Assembly: GCF_013394165.1 (NCBI RefSeq)
Contig: NZ_CP041330.1
Location: 2,720,501-2,784,500 of the forward strand
Length of the DNA: 64,000 nucleotides
Source: Pseudoalteromonas sp. Scap06
GTDB taxonomy: Bacteria > Pseudomonadota > Gammaproteobacteria > Enterobacterales > Alteromonadaceae
Direction of reading: 5' to 3'
The translations under genes were made by a program, and so were the position numbers. Of the stretch, positions 27,917 to 36,794 are shown one piece after another. The notes under the pieces were generated by a model. The model did not search any database. It saw nothing but the letters and a program-made list of their open reading frames with translations, and was not told where the DNA came from. How positions within the stretch are numbered: the stretch's first letter is position 1; each line of letters starts with the position of its first letter.

Positions 27917-29390
27917 TGTTATGTCCTTGGTAAATTTTAATAATTTGTTCAATGTTTAAATGTGTTTGGCACATTTCAGCGAGGCGTTCTAGCTGGCGCT
28001 CGCGATGCTCATTGATGCTGATACCACTAATTTCACTGTCTGGTTTTAGCCACTTTAATAGCAGCTCTGTAGCGGCTGCGTTGTCAAATAAGCCATGTAA
28101 ATAAGTACCAGCAATGGCATTATCGTCACTAATAAAACCATCCGTAGTAAAGCCATTGGGGTGTTTATTAAAGTGAATAAGTGGTTTATTGAGCGCTTGA
28201 CCTTTACTGATCCCAGCATGTATTTCGTAACCCTGACAAGCAACCTGCTGCTGGTTTAAACTAATAGTGGCGTTTACTTGGCTTAGCACTTTTTGTTCAC
28301 CTAATGTGGTATCAAAATCACTAAGCGCTAACCCAGCTATTTGCCCTAATGATGATTCCACCGCATTAGGGTCACAAATCGTATTACCTAGCATTTGCAT
28401 ACCGCCGCAAATACCCAATACTTTGCCACCATAGCGTAAATGGCGTTTAATTTGCTTATCCCAGCCTTCATTTTTTAAAAATACCAAATCGCTGAGTACA
28501 TTTTTACTGCCAGGCACAATAATTAAATCAACATCAGGAATTGTTTGAGTATGGCGCACATAGGTTATATTTATATTTGGGTGTAATCGCAGTGCATCAA
28601 AATCGGTATGGTTACTAATATGAGGCACTAGCAGCACCGCAATATTAATGCTGGCTTCGGTCACATTATTATCTATGGCAACGGCATCTTCGGCATCAAG
28701 TGCTAAATCGTGTAGGTAGGGTAACACCCCTAACACAGGTTTACCTGTATACTCTTCAAGCCAATCTAACCCGCCTTGTAATAGGCTAATGTCACCACGA
28801 AAACGGTTAATCACAAAGCCTTTTACCCGTGCTTGCTCTGATTCGCTTAATAGCGCCAAAGTCCCTACTAGGTGAGCAAACACACCCCCTTTATCAATAT
28901 CAGCAATAATAATAACCGGGCAATCAACCTTTTCGGCGTAGCCCATATTGGCGATATCGTTTGCGCGTAAGTTAATTTCAGCTGGGCTACCAGCCCCTTC
29001 AACCAACAATAAGTCAAAGCGTTTAGCTAAACGATTATGCGAGGTTAATACCGCTTCCATAGCCACTTTTTTATAGTCATGGTAAGAGTCGGCTTCCATA
29101 TTGCTAATAGCCCTACCATGAATAATAACTTGCGCGCCGGTATCACTATTGGGTTTGAGTAATATCGGGTTGAAGTCTATTTCAGGTGCTACTTTTGCCG
29201 CAACGGCTTGTAATGCTTGTGCTCTACCAATTTCACCGCCATCATGAGTTACGGCACTATTAAGCGCCATATTTTGCGGTTTAAACGGCGCAACATTAAC
29301 ACCTTGATTAGCAAACACTCTGCAAAGTGCTGCAACCAGGGTACTTTTACCCGCATCTGAGGTAGTGCCTTGTACCATTAGTGTTTTCAT
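27909..29390 (-). CDS. cobQ: Cobyric acid synthase
   Basis: 493 residues. The N-terminal dethiobiotin-synthetase-like ATPase domain has [17 protein letters not shown] and [12 protein letters not shown]; the C-terminal glutamine amidotransferase domain has the cysteine nucleophile in [10 protein letters not shown] and a late [10 protein letters not shown]. It amidates four side chains of adenosylcobyric acid. No other de novo corrin genes are in the window, so here it may serve salvage of incomplete corrinoids, with the rest of the pathway elsewhere. Confidence 0.94.
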   Translation of the reverse strand: MKTLMVQGTTSDAGKSTLVAALCRVFANQGVNVAPFKPQNMALNSAVTHDGGEIGRAQALQAVAAKVAPEIDFNPILLKPNSDTGAQVIIHGRAISNMEADSYHDYKKVAMEAVLTSHNRLAKRFDLLLVEGAGSPAEINLRANDIANMGYAEKVDCPVIIIADIDKGGVFAHLVGTLALLSESEQARVKGFVINRFRGDISLLQGGLDWLEEYTGKPVLGVLPYLHDLALDAEDAVAIDNNVTEASINIAVLLVPHISNHTDFDALRLHPNINITYVRHTQTIPDVDLIIVPGSKNVLSDLVFLKNEGWDKQIKRHLRYGGKVLGICGGMQMLGNTICDPNAVESSLGQIAGLALSDFDTTLGEQKVLSQVNATISLNQQQVACQGYEIHAGISKGQALNKPLIHFNKHPNGFTTDGFISDDNAIAGTYLHGLFDNAAATELLLKWLKPDSEISGISINEHRERQLERLAEMCQTHLNIEQIIKIYQGHNND

Positions 29391-30415
29391 TATTGAACCA
29401 CCAGCTGACGCTTACGAAAATACAATATACTTAAAAAGAATAGACTGCCGATAGCCGCCGTGATCACTCCGATTGGCAACTCTTGATTACTTAATAGTGA
29501 GCGAGCGAGCACATCGACCCACACCATAAATATTCCCCCGACTAATCCAGTCATTAATAATCCAACGCGGCTACCTTGAGAGATAAAAAAGCGCACTATG
29601 TGTGGCACCATCAAGCCAACAAAACCAATACCACCACAGTTGGCAACTAACACGGCCGTGATCAACGAGCTTAAAATAAGCATTAAAATTCTAAAACGAT
29701 GTACTCTTACGCCAAGCGTTGTCGCACTTTCATCGCCTAACAACATGGCATTAAGCTGACGCCTAAAACCCAACATGATTATTGTACAGACTATAATGAC
29801 TAAGACAGGTAATAGCAGCGACTGCCACTGTGCTTTAGCAAAACTACCTAAAGTCCAAAATAAAATAGCCGCGACTGCTTGTGGATCGCTCCAATAAAGT
29901 AACAAACTAGTAAAAGCACTAAATAAAAATGATAAGGCTACCCCCGCCAATAACATCGATTCAACTTGGGCATTACGCTGGCTGCCAGCAATTAAAATTA
30001 ATAATCCCATCGCCACTAAACTACCGGTTAATGCCGCCCCAGATAGCGCAATACCCGCCCCTGCTCCCACAAAAGACATTAGTATAACCACACCTAATGA
30101 AGCGCCGGACGAAATACCAAATAAGTAAGGATCTGCTAAGGGGTTACGGGTGACTGTTTGTAGTATTAAACCTGCAATCGCTAAGCCACTCCCAGCTAAA
30201 AAAGCCAGTAAAGTACGTGGCATTCTTAATTCAATAATAATACGGCTGGTGAATAAAGCCTCGTTTGAAAAGGTTAAGCTTTGATATACATCTGCGAGCG
30301 ACGTGGGTGCCGCACCAAAACTCAGTGCAATAAATAAACTTAATAGTGCGCATAGTAGCGCAGCGATTAATGCAACGGTATGGTTAGAAAAAACCGTCAT
30401 ATTATTGGTATCCAT
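29390..30415 (-). CDS. btuC: Vitamin B12 ABC transporter permease BtuC
   Basis: About 341 residues, FecCD/BtuC family, with about 10 membrane segments and landmarks [39 protein letters not shown] and [15 protein letters not shown]. It forms the inner-membrane channel with BtuD. Two starts are possible: ATG at 30415 (14-nt overlap with btuD) or ATG at 30400 (just after its stop); neither has a clear ribosome site. The frame stays open to 30445. Confidence 0.9.
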   Translation of the reverse strand: MDTNNMTVFSNHTVALIAALLCALLSLFIALSFGAAPTSLADVYQSLTFSNEALFTSRIIIELRMPRTLLAFLAGSGLAIAGLILQTVTRNPLADPYLFGISSGASLGVVILMSFVGAGAGIALSGAALTGSLVAMGLLILIAGSQRNAQVESMLLAGVALSFLFSAFTSLLLYWSDPQAVAAILFWTLGSFAKAQWQSLLLPVLVIIVCTIIMLGFRRQLNAMLLGDESATTLGVRVHRFRILMLILSSLITAVLVANCGGIGFVGLMVPHIVRFFISQGSRVGLLMTGLVGGIFMVWVDVLARSLLSNQELPIGVITAAIGSLFFLSILYFRKRQLVVQ

Positions 30416-31214
30416 AATAATAAGTAATATGAGGAATAGCCTCACCCGAAGCTGCTGATTGAGGGTGAGTGCTCACTTGTGCACAAACGCCAAACACCTC
30501 ATCCAGTATCTGCTCAGTGACCACTTTATTTGGCTTACCTGCATCAACAACTTTTCCATTTTTAATAACCACTAACTCATCACACATAGCAGCAGCTAAA
30601 TTTAAGTCATGAAATGACGCAAATACCGTGATCCCTAGAGATTTAGCCAGCTCCATCAGTTGAATTTGATATTTCACATCAAGGTGACTAGTTGGTTCAT
30701 CCATAATAAGAAGTTGCGGTTGCTGCACAATAGCGCGGGCAATAAAGGCTCGTTGCTTTTCACCGCCAGATAGCGAATCAAATAATTGAGTACTATGAGA
30801 TTCAAGCCCCACATGGCTAATAGCCTGAGCTATTTTTTGTTTATCTGCTTGGGTGGTCGAACTGAATAGCGTTTTATGTGGCGTAAGCCCTAGAGCCACA
30901 ACATCGAATAACGAGAGGTTAAATTGCGACGGTGTTTCTTGTAGCACAACGGCAACTTGCTTGGCGTAGTCTTCGCTTTTTAGTTGCCAAATATCGGTGT
31001 TATTAAATTTAACCTCTCCCGCTGACGGCTGATTAAATCGATACAAGCAACGCAGTAAACTCGATTTTCCCGCACCATTAGGACCAATTAAGCCAACAAA
31101 CTTGCCACGCTCAATACTCAAATTAATATGCTCAAGGATTAAGGTGTTACCCACTCGCCAAGAGACATTATTAACGGTTAGAAGTGCAGTTTTTTTAGCG
31201 GTTTGAGTGTGCAA
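30402..31214 (-). CDS. btuD: Vitamin B12 ABC transporter ATPase BtuD
   Basis: 270 residues with Walker A GLIGPNGAGKSSLL (about 42-55), Q-loop VVLQETPSQF, signature LSGGEKQRAF, Walker B LLIMDEPTSHLD and switch histidine SFHDLNLA. It energises cobalamin import through BtuC. The only plausible start is TTG at 31214, with AGGA about 7 nt upstream; no in-frame ATG is near. First gene of the operon, placed 87 nt after the cobalamin riboswitch. Confidence 0.92.
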   Translation of the reverse strand: MHTQTAKKTALLTVNNVSWRVGNTLILEHINLSIERGKFVGLIGPNGAGKSSLLRCLYRFNQPSAGEVKFNNTDIWQLKSEDYAKQVAVVLQETPSQFNLSLFDVVALGLTPHKTLFSSTTQADKQKIAQAISHVGLESHSTQLFDSLSGGEKQRAFIARAIVQQPQLLIMDEPTSHLDVKYQIQLMELAKSLGITVFASFHDLNLAAAMCDELVVIKNGKVVDAGKPNKVVTEQILDEVFGVCAQVSTHPQSAASGEAIPHITYYYGYQ

Positions 31215-31301
31215 AAAATTATCCTAGGCAGGGAAAACCCACACTCAGTACCACAAGTACCAAAAAGAAAATGAGTTAACCCGCTCGTTATATGAAGTTT
31301 T

Positions 31302-31382
31302 AAGGCACTTGTATCTGACTTACAGTAAAACTGATTACAGTTACGGGTATAGTTGAGGAGTTTCACCTCATTCCAAATGCTT
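31302..31382 (-). promoter_or_regulatory. Cobalamin riboswitch upstream of btuD
   Basis: Minus strand shows the conserved core of the class in order: GGTGAAACTCC (31367-31357), CCCGTAACTGTAA (31347-31335) and a B12 box AAGTCAGATACAAGTGCC (31321-31304). The outer helix can form between AAGCATTTG (31382-31374) and CAAGTGCCTT (31311-31302), with one bulge and one wobble. It is compact (about 81 nt). No terminator lies between it and btuD, so control is more likely at translation. Confidence 0.9.
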
Positions 31383-31415
31383 GGCTATTATGCGCAGATA
31401 AGTAAATAATTTAAA

Positions 31416-31447
31416 GCAAAAAAAACCGCACTCAGCTGAGTGCGGTT
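31416..31447 (-). terminator. Porin gene terminator
   Basis: AACCGCACTCAGCTGAGTGCGGTT, a perfect palindrome at 31424-31447, followed on the minus strand by eight Ts. It separates the porin gene from the riboswitch operon. Confidence 0.92.
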
Positions 31448-31475
31448 AAAAGGGAGTGTTTTAACTAAGGTTTAG

Positions 31476-32405
31476 TTAAAACTTATATTCCATACCTAAA
31501 CCTAGGTAATCTTGGTCAACGTTGTTGTCCATATCAAAACTTGAGTAAAAGCCAAACACCTTAAGATTTTTGTTTAGCTTGTGATCAACACCTACCGATA
31601 CTGCACTTTTATCATCGCTGTCATCAAAATCCATTGTTTGATATTGCACTTTAAAAGTGTTGCTACCCATTAGGTAAGCTGCATTCACTAAGTAACCGTC
31701 AGCTTCAGCGCTACCGTCTACTTTTTCTTGTGTTTGGTACATTGCACCAAGTCTAAAGTCTTCAATTTTACCTTGAACTGTTGCACGTACTACGTCGTAA
31801 CCATTTACTTCACTATCAGCAGCAACAGCAGCGTATACAGCGCTCTTTTTAAGGCCAGCATCACCATAAGTTAACGCCACTGAGTAACCATTTTTGGCAT
31901 CTTTATCATCTTCTGCAATAAATGAAGCTAATACTTTAAAGCCTTCATATGAGTTTGAAGCGTAAGATACTGAGTTACCTAAGCGGTTTTCACCTTTAAA
32001 CGTGTTTTTAATATCACCTTCAAGGTCATTAAATAAATCAAGTTTACCTTGCGCCTGCTTTAGCGCGGTATCGTTACGGCCTATTACTACCTGACCAAAT
32101 GAACCTTTAAAACCTACATATTGATTACGCGCTGAAATATTATCTTTATCGCCTTTTGAGTCAGCGTCCGACACATCAACCTGAAACTCAAACTTATAAA
32201 CAGCTTCTAAACCGTCTGAAATTTTTTCAGACCCCTTAAGTCCGAAACGAGATGCATTACTTTTAATTTCAGTAAACGACCCTTCTCCATCATCAGATGA
32301 TTGAACGGTTACATTCGCTTTACCGTAAATGTCTACTTCTGCAAGCGCATTAAAAGATAAACCACTAAGTAAGGCTAGGCATAGGCTCGATTTTGCAAAT
32401 TTCAT
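31476..32405 (-). CDS. Outer-membrane porin (Gram-negative type)
   Basis: 309 residues with a signal peptide (22 residues, ending NALA). The mature part starts EVDIYGKANVTVQS and carries KSNASRFGLKGSEKISDGL, GFKGSFGQVVIGRND and a terminal YLGLGMEYKF with the C-terminal Phe that targets barrel proteins to BamA. It should form a 16-stranded trimeric diffusion pore. The acidic, Asp-rich loops suit a marine protein. Single gene with its own terminator; regulation is not visible. Confidence 0.92.
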   Translation of the reverse strand: MKFAKSSLCLALLSGLSFNALAEVDIYGKANVTVQSSDDGEGSFTEIKSNASRFGLKGSEKISDGLEAVYKFEFQVDVSDADSKGDKDNISARNQYVGFKGSFGQVVIGRNDTALKQAQGKLDLFNDLEGDIKNTFKGENRLGNSVSYASNSYEGFKVLASFIAEDDKDAKNGYSVALTYGDAGLKKSAVYAAVAADSEVNGYDVVRATVQGKIEDFRLGAMYQTQEKVDGSAEADGYLVNAAYLMGSNTFKVQYQTMDFDDSDDKSAVSVGVDHKLNKNLKVFGFYSSFDMDNNVDQDYLGLGMEYKF

Positions 32406-32568
32406 GTTATTTCCTCGATAAACACAATAGACTAATTTTTAAAACAGCAGCAGTGTGTCACCGCTAAATGACAAAAATATTACAAAGGACATATTTTTGT
32501 CTTTTTAAGTTAATAAAACTGCATTAAATCTGAAATCAAAATAACATCTAAAATATACCGTCTAACGA

Positions 32569-33438
32569 CTACTTACTTTGTTTCAGTAAACTCGGTGTCA
32601 TTTGCGACAGCAAATTAACCAGAGTTTCTATTAACTCTTTCTGTTCGTTATCTCTATGATAGGCAACAAATACATCTCTTGACGTATTTTCTACCCCTTT
32701 TACATGAAAAAGTTCGCCTTTTTCTAAATGGTCTTTAACTAATACCTGTGGAATAAACGCACTGCCGCCACATTGCAGTATTAAATCAAGGGCTATACGT
32801 CCGGTACTGGTTCTAAAATAAGGCGGCGTTTTACCGGTAAACTGACGGGCGTGCCAAAGAGAAAACGTAGTTCCCCAATCAACATAAACATATTGATTAT
32901 CAAAAAAGTTATCGCCTGTTGCGGTATCGTAGCCACTAACCGGAATAATAGGTAGTTCACAAATTCGTTCAACAACGAGTTCGTCTACTTTTGGTGGATC
33001 AAATAAAATGGCTAGATCAAGGGTGCGCTCTAATAGTAATCGAGTACTCTCTTGTTGTGCTTTTACCTCTGCCACCAAAGATACACCGGGCATAGCCGAT
33101 ACTATATTTGTAATACCAAACTGTAAAAACGCATCCCAAATATTAGGAGTCCCAGCCAAGCTGATTTGCTTATGCATATTATCTGCAAGTGCAACATCCA
33201 CTTTGGCCCTTTGCATTCCAGTAATAATCATTTGTGCATGCGGCAACAAGCGCTCACCCGGAGCCGTTAGTTGAATATTATTGCGCTGGCGAATAAATAA
33301 ATTTACGCCTAAGCCCTGCTCTAATTGACGAATTCGAAAACTCACTGCAGACTGCGTTATGTATAGGTTTTCTGCCGCTTTACCAAAATGGCGAGTACGC
33401 ACCACTTCAACAAATGTTTTTAATAAATCTATGTCCAA
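32569..33438 (-). CDS. hdfR: LysR-family regulator, HdfR type
   Basis: 289 residues. The winged helix-turn-helix at the N-terminus (LLKTFVEVVRTRHFGKAAE, LYITQSAVSFRIRQLEQGLG) is very close to E. coli HdfR, followed by a LysR substrate-binding domain. HdfR represses flhDC in E. coli. The divergent maoP neighbour, as in E. coli, supports the name; the local targets are unknown. Confidence 0.87.
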   Translation of the reverse strand: MDIDLLKTFVEVVRTRHFGKAAENLYITQSAVSFRIRQLEQGLGVNLFIRQRNNIQLTAPGERLLPHAQMIITGMQRAKVDVALADNMHKQISLAGTPNIWDAFLQFGITNIVSAMPGVSLVAEVKAQQESTRLLLERTLDLAILFDPPKVDELVVERICELPIIPVSGYDTATGDNFFDNQYVYVDWGTTFSLWHARQFTGKTPPYFRTSTGRIALDLILQCGGSAFIPQVLVKDHLEKGELFHVKGVENTSRDVFVAYHRDNEQKELIETLVNLLSQMTPSLLKQSK

Positions 33439-33527
33439 TTTTTTATCCTCACGATAAAAATTTTTTGTTTAAAAAAATAGCGATTATGACCCATACTCCA
33501 GCTAATAATTGGTATGAGGGTACAGCT

Positions 33528-33902
33528 ATGAGCAATGATATTTCACTACTTCGTCAAGCATTTGTTAGTCAACGTCAGTTTTATGATGATCAAAACTTTC
33601 CACGCGGATTTAGCCGCAGCGGACACTTTACCTTGTTAGAGGCAAGTATTTTAGAACAGCACGGTGTTGTTTTAAAAAGTTTGTATAACAAAACAGTTGA
33701 GCCGCAAAACGAATATCAACAACAATTTGTAAATGCAATAAGTGGCATCATAGAGCCAAGTAACCCCATTGAGCGAGCATGGGTTAAATACTTAAAGCTA
33801 ACAACCTGCAAAACAAAATTTCATACATTATTTGGTCGCTCAAAAATTTCAGGGCCAACACCAATCAGCCAAGATTATTATTCTGAGGCTGACAATCTAT
33901 AA
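33528..33902 (+). CDS. maoP: Macrodomain Ori organisation protein MaoP (DUF413)
   Basis: 124 residues from the ATG at 33528, with GAGG 8 nt upstream; the open frame begins much earlier (33414) but overlaps hdfR. DUF413 landmarks: NFPRGFSRSGHFTLLEASIL and WVKYLKLTTCKTKFHTLFG, close to E. coli MaoP (YifE). There MaoP acts with the maoS site in its own gene region to insulate the Ori macrodomain. I could not identify maoS here. Confidence 0.9.
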   Translation: MSNDISLLRQAFVSQRQFYDDQNFPRGFSRSGHFTLLEASILEQHGVVLKSLYNKTVEPQNEYQQQFVNAISGIIEPSNPIERAWVKYLKLTTCKTKFHTLFGRSKISGPTPISQDYYSEADNL

Positions 33903-33988
33903 GTCATTACAATAGTTGCTTTTTGGCGTTTTAGCAGTTACAACTTGTATAAGCAAACACTTTTGCAAAATTTAAACAAGGCTGTTAC

Positions 33989-35221
33989 GTGACGCACAGA
34001 ATACTTATTATTGAAGACACCCCTACTATTGCGCGAGTGCAAAAGCATATCGCGCAAAAAGCGGGCTACGAGGTTGATATTGCTCAGTCGCTGGCTGAGA
34101 CTAAAGAGCTGATAAGTAAACATGCTTATTTTTGCGCAGTGGTAGACTTTATATTACCTGATGCCCCACAAGGGGAAGCGGTTCCCTGCACCGTTGCAGC
34201 AGATATTCCTACCATAGTTATGACAGGCAATATCGATAATCAAACTCGCGATACCGTCGAAAAATACCCTATTATTGATTACATTATCAAAGGCAATAAA
34301 CAAGCTTACGAATATTTAGAAAAGCAGCTTTATCGCCTACCTCGAAATAAGCAGGTAAAAGTACTGGTTGTTGATGATTCAGCTTCAACACGCCAATATA
34401 TTTGTAATTTATTAACACGTCATAAATATCAAATCTTTCAAGCAGCCGATGGCCTAGAGGCGCTTAAAGAGCTTGAAAACACCCCTGACATCTCTGTGAT
34501 CATTACCGATAAAGAAATGCCTAACATGGGCGGTATTGAGCTATGTAATGAAATTAGGCGCATTTATAGTAATGACGAAAAAGCTGTTATTGGTATCTCA
34601 GGCGCTACATCGTCTAATTTGTCTGCTTTATTTCTAAAAAATGGAGCAAACGATTATCTATATAAACCTTTTAACAGTGAAGAATTTTACTGCCGGTTGA
34701 GCCAAAACGTCGATATGCTAGAGCATATCGAAACTATAAAACGCCAAGCCAATACCGACTATTTAACTAAACTCCCTAATCGCCGTTACTTTTTTGAAGA
34801 GGCTAATAAGTCATTAAAGCAGTTTAAAAAAGCAAAAATGCCGGCACAGCTCGCCATGCTTGATATTGACCATTTTAAAGCGATTAACGATACCTATGGT
34901 CATGATGCCGGAGATGAAGTGCTTAAAGGGCTTGCGATATGCTTTAATAAATATTTTGAAAACCAATTGGTTGCCCGTTTAGGCGGAGAAGAATTTGCGG
35001 TATTTTTTACTGAGCTAACCGAACAGGAGGCGCTAAAACGACTAGAGAGCTTCAGGCTTTTTATTGAGCTTAACAGTCATGAATTCAGTCAAGCAAACAT
35101 CAAGTTTACGCTGTCGATAGGCTTCAGCAACAGTAAAACCTATCAGATTGACGAGCTATTAAAACAAGCCGACTTAAAGCTCTACAAAGCCAAAGAGTCG
35201 GGTCGTAATAAAGTGGTTTAG
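33989..35221 (+). CDS. Response regulator with two receiver domains and a GGDEF domain
   Basis: 410 residues. Receiver 1 (about 1-115) has acidic residues near ILIIEDT and phospho-acceptor Asp53. Receiver 2 (about 122-240) has VLVVDDSAST, Asp174 (IITDKEMPNMGG) and YLYKPF. A diguanylate cyclase domain follows with LDIDHFKAINDTYGHDAGDE and active site GGEEF (332-336). The residues ahead of GGEEF (FENQLVAR) lack the RxxD inhibitory site, so product feedback is unlikely. GTG start with AAGG 7 nt upstream. It should make cyclic di-GMP on phosphorylation; no kinase is adjacent. Confidence 0.9.
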   Translation: MTHRILIIEDTPTIARVQKHIAQKAGYEVDIAQSLAETKELISKHAYFCAVVDFILPDAPQGEAVPCTVAADIPTIVMTGNIDNQTRDTVEKYPIIDYIIKGNKQAYEYLEKQLYRLPRNKQVKVLVVDDSASTRQYICNLLTRHKYQIFQAADGLEALKELENTPDISVIITDKEMPNMGGIELCNEIRRIYSNDEKAVIGISGATSSNLSALFLKNGANDYLYKPFNSEEFYCRLSQNVDMLEHIETIKRQANTDYLTKLPNRRYFFEEANKSLKQFKKAKMPAQLAMLDIDHFKAINDTYGHDAGDEVLKGLAICFNKYFENQLVARLGGEEFAVFFTELTEQEALKRLESFRLFIELNSHEFSQANIKFTLSIGFSNSKTYQIDELLKQADLKLYKAKESGRNKVV

Positions 35222-35224
35222 TTT

Positions 35225-36145
35225 TTAAACCACACCAGAGGCTACAATGGCCGCTTTTCTGCGTTTTCGCGATTGATGGTATGAGTCCCAACTAAAAATA
35301 GCCAATGCGCTCCAAATACACGCAAAGGTAATTACGCGCTCAGCATCAAACACCTCACCATAAAATACCACCGCTAAAATAAACATTAGGCTAGGCCCTA
35401 TATACTGAAAAAACCCTAACGTTGTATATTGCAAACGCTTAGCCGCGCCGGTAAAACACAGCAGTGGCAGCGTAGTTACTATGCCCGCGCTCACCAATAA
35501 TGCATTAGTTAGCCAATCATTCGCTGGTAAATTTGACGTTTCAGTCGGTACCATTAGCCACCAATAGGTAAGCGCCACGGGTAACAATATTAATGCCTCA
35601 ATTAAAATCCCAGGCAGAGCATCAACTTGTAGCTTTTTACGTAATAAGCCATATAGTGCGAAAGATGTCGCTAATGAAAACGCTACCACGGGGAATGAGC
35701 CAAAACTAATTAGCTGTAACAACACGCCTGTAAAAGCTAAAGCAACAGCAACACCTTGCAACTTACGTAATCGTTCGTTTAAAAACACCATACCAAGCAA
35801 CACATTCAATAGAGGATTAATGTAGTAACCTAGGCTGGCATCCAACATGTGATTGTTATTGATGGCCCAAATAAACAATCCCCAGTTAAACCCTAGTAAG
35901 GTCGAGGTAACAACTAACATCAAAATAAGTTTAGGTTGGATTAAAATGCGTTTAATTTTATCCCAGTAGCTGAGCACACTCACCACCACAATAAGAAACA
36001 CCACTGACCAAATAACACGGTGCATTAAAATTTCAAATGCTGACACATGTTGGATCATCTTAAAATAAATGGGTGCGAGGCCCCACATAAAAAAAGCGAG
36101 GCAGGCAAAAATAGCACCCTTTCGCTGCTCGGTATCAATCGACAT
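35225..36145 (-). CDS. rarD: EamA-family transporter RarD
   Basis: About 306 residues with ten hydrophobic segments and RarD landmarks FFMWGLAPIYFKMI, EILMHRVIWS, NNHMLDASLGYYINPLLNVL and TTLGFFQYIGPSLMF. RarD was named for chloramphenicol sensitivity; its natural substrate is unclear. ATG at 36145 is preferred; GTG at 36154 is possible. It ends only 3 nt from the convergent GGDEF gene and no terminator separates them. Followed upstream by yigI and recQ, as in E. coli. Confidence 0.92.
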   Translation of the reverse strand: MSIDTEQRKGAIFACLAFFMWGLAPIYFKMIQHVSAFEILMHRVIWSVVFLIVVVSVLSYWDKIKRILIQPKLILMLVVTSTLLGFNWGLFIWAINNNHMLDASLGYYINPLLNVLLGMVFLNERLRKLQGVAVALAFTGVLLQLISFGSFPVVAFSLATSFALYGLLRKKLQVDALPGILIEALILLPVALTYWWLMVPTETSNLPANDWLTNALLVSAGIVTTLPLLCFTGAAKRLQYTTLGFFQYIGPSLMFILAVVFYGEVFDAERVITFACIWSALAIFSWDSYHQSRKRRKAAIVASGVV

Positions 36146-36196
36146 AGTAACCACTTGGTGATTTAAAAGGCCGTCAGTTTAACCCCCTCTCACTTT

Positions 36197-36652
36197 TTAG
36201 CCAACTAAATACGTGCCCGTTCCAAAAGCAATTTGTACTGACTTCTCGTTGTGCAACTCCATTCGACACACGCATACTTTATTTCCTGAGCGAATCAGCT
36301 TAGCACTAGCAATAAATACCTCGCCTTTGCCTGGACGTAAATAGTCGGTGCGTAAATCTATTGTCCCCAGTGTGGCTAACTTTTTATGTACACTGGGTAA
36401 ATCTGCATCGTCTAGTTTTCCTATAACGCTGGCGGCAGCAAGCATTCCACCCACATTATCAAGTACCGCCGAAATAACCCCACCATGGAGAATTTTTTGC
36501 GCAGGGTTGCCTATTAATACATCTTGCCAAGGAAAGGAGATTTTAGCTTGTTCAGTACTAAGTGACTCCACCGCTATTTTTAAAAACTGGTTAAAAGGCA
36601 TATTATTTACAAACAATGCCCCAACTTGTTCAATCAACATTTCTTTATTCAT
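36197..36652 (-). CDS. yigI: Acyl-CoA thioesterase YigI (hotdog fold)
   Basis: 151 residues with a PaaI-type hotdog fold: active-site stretch ILHGGVISAVLDNVGGMLA and GTIDLRTDYLRPGKG. E. coli YigI of this family is a thioesterase for medium to long acyl-CoA. It lies between rarD and recQ (recQ divergent), like the rarD-yigI-pldA-recQ region of E. coli without pldA. Confidence 0.88.
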   Translation of the reverse strand: MNKEMLIEQVGALFVNNMPFNQFLKIAVESLSTEQAKISFPWQDVLIGNPAQKILHGGVISAVLDNVGGMLAAASVIGKLDDADLPSVHKKLATLGTIDLRTDYLRPGKGEVFIASAKLIRSGNKVCVCRMELHNEKSVQIAFGTGTYLVG

Positions 36653-36794
36653 TATTATTCTCTATGTTTAAGGTGGTACGATGAGTAAAGCACAACTTAA
36701 AGCTGTTGTAACCTCCTCGATTATCATTACCGATGTTTACACCAAATAATGAAAGCTAAAGACATACTGATAAAAAACCACTAAAATAGCGCCG

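Noticed and set aside
31178..31366. 62-codon minus-strand ORF upstream of btuD
   Set aside because: It lies on the cobalamin riboswitch and its leader, with no ribosome site; the RNA structure explains the sequence better.
33439..33527. Partial inverted repeat near the maoP ribosome site as a candidate maoS site
   Set aside because: Only about five bases pair (CATAC/GTATG) and I cannot recall the maoS sequence well enough to match it.
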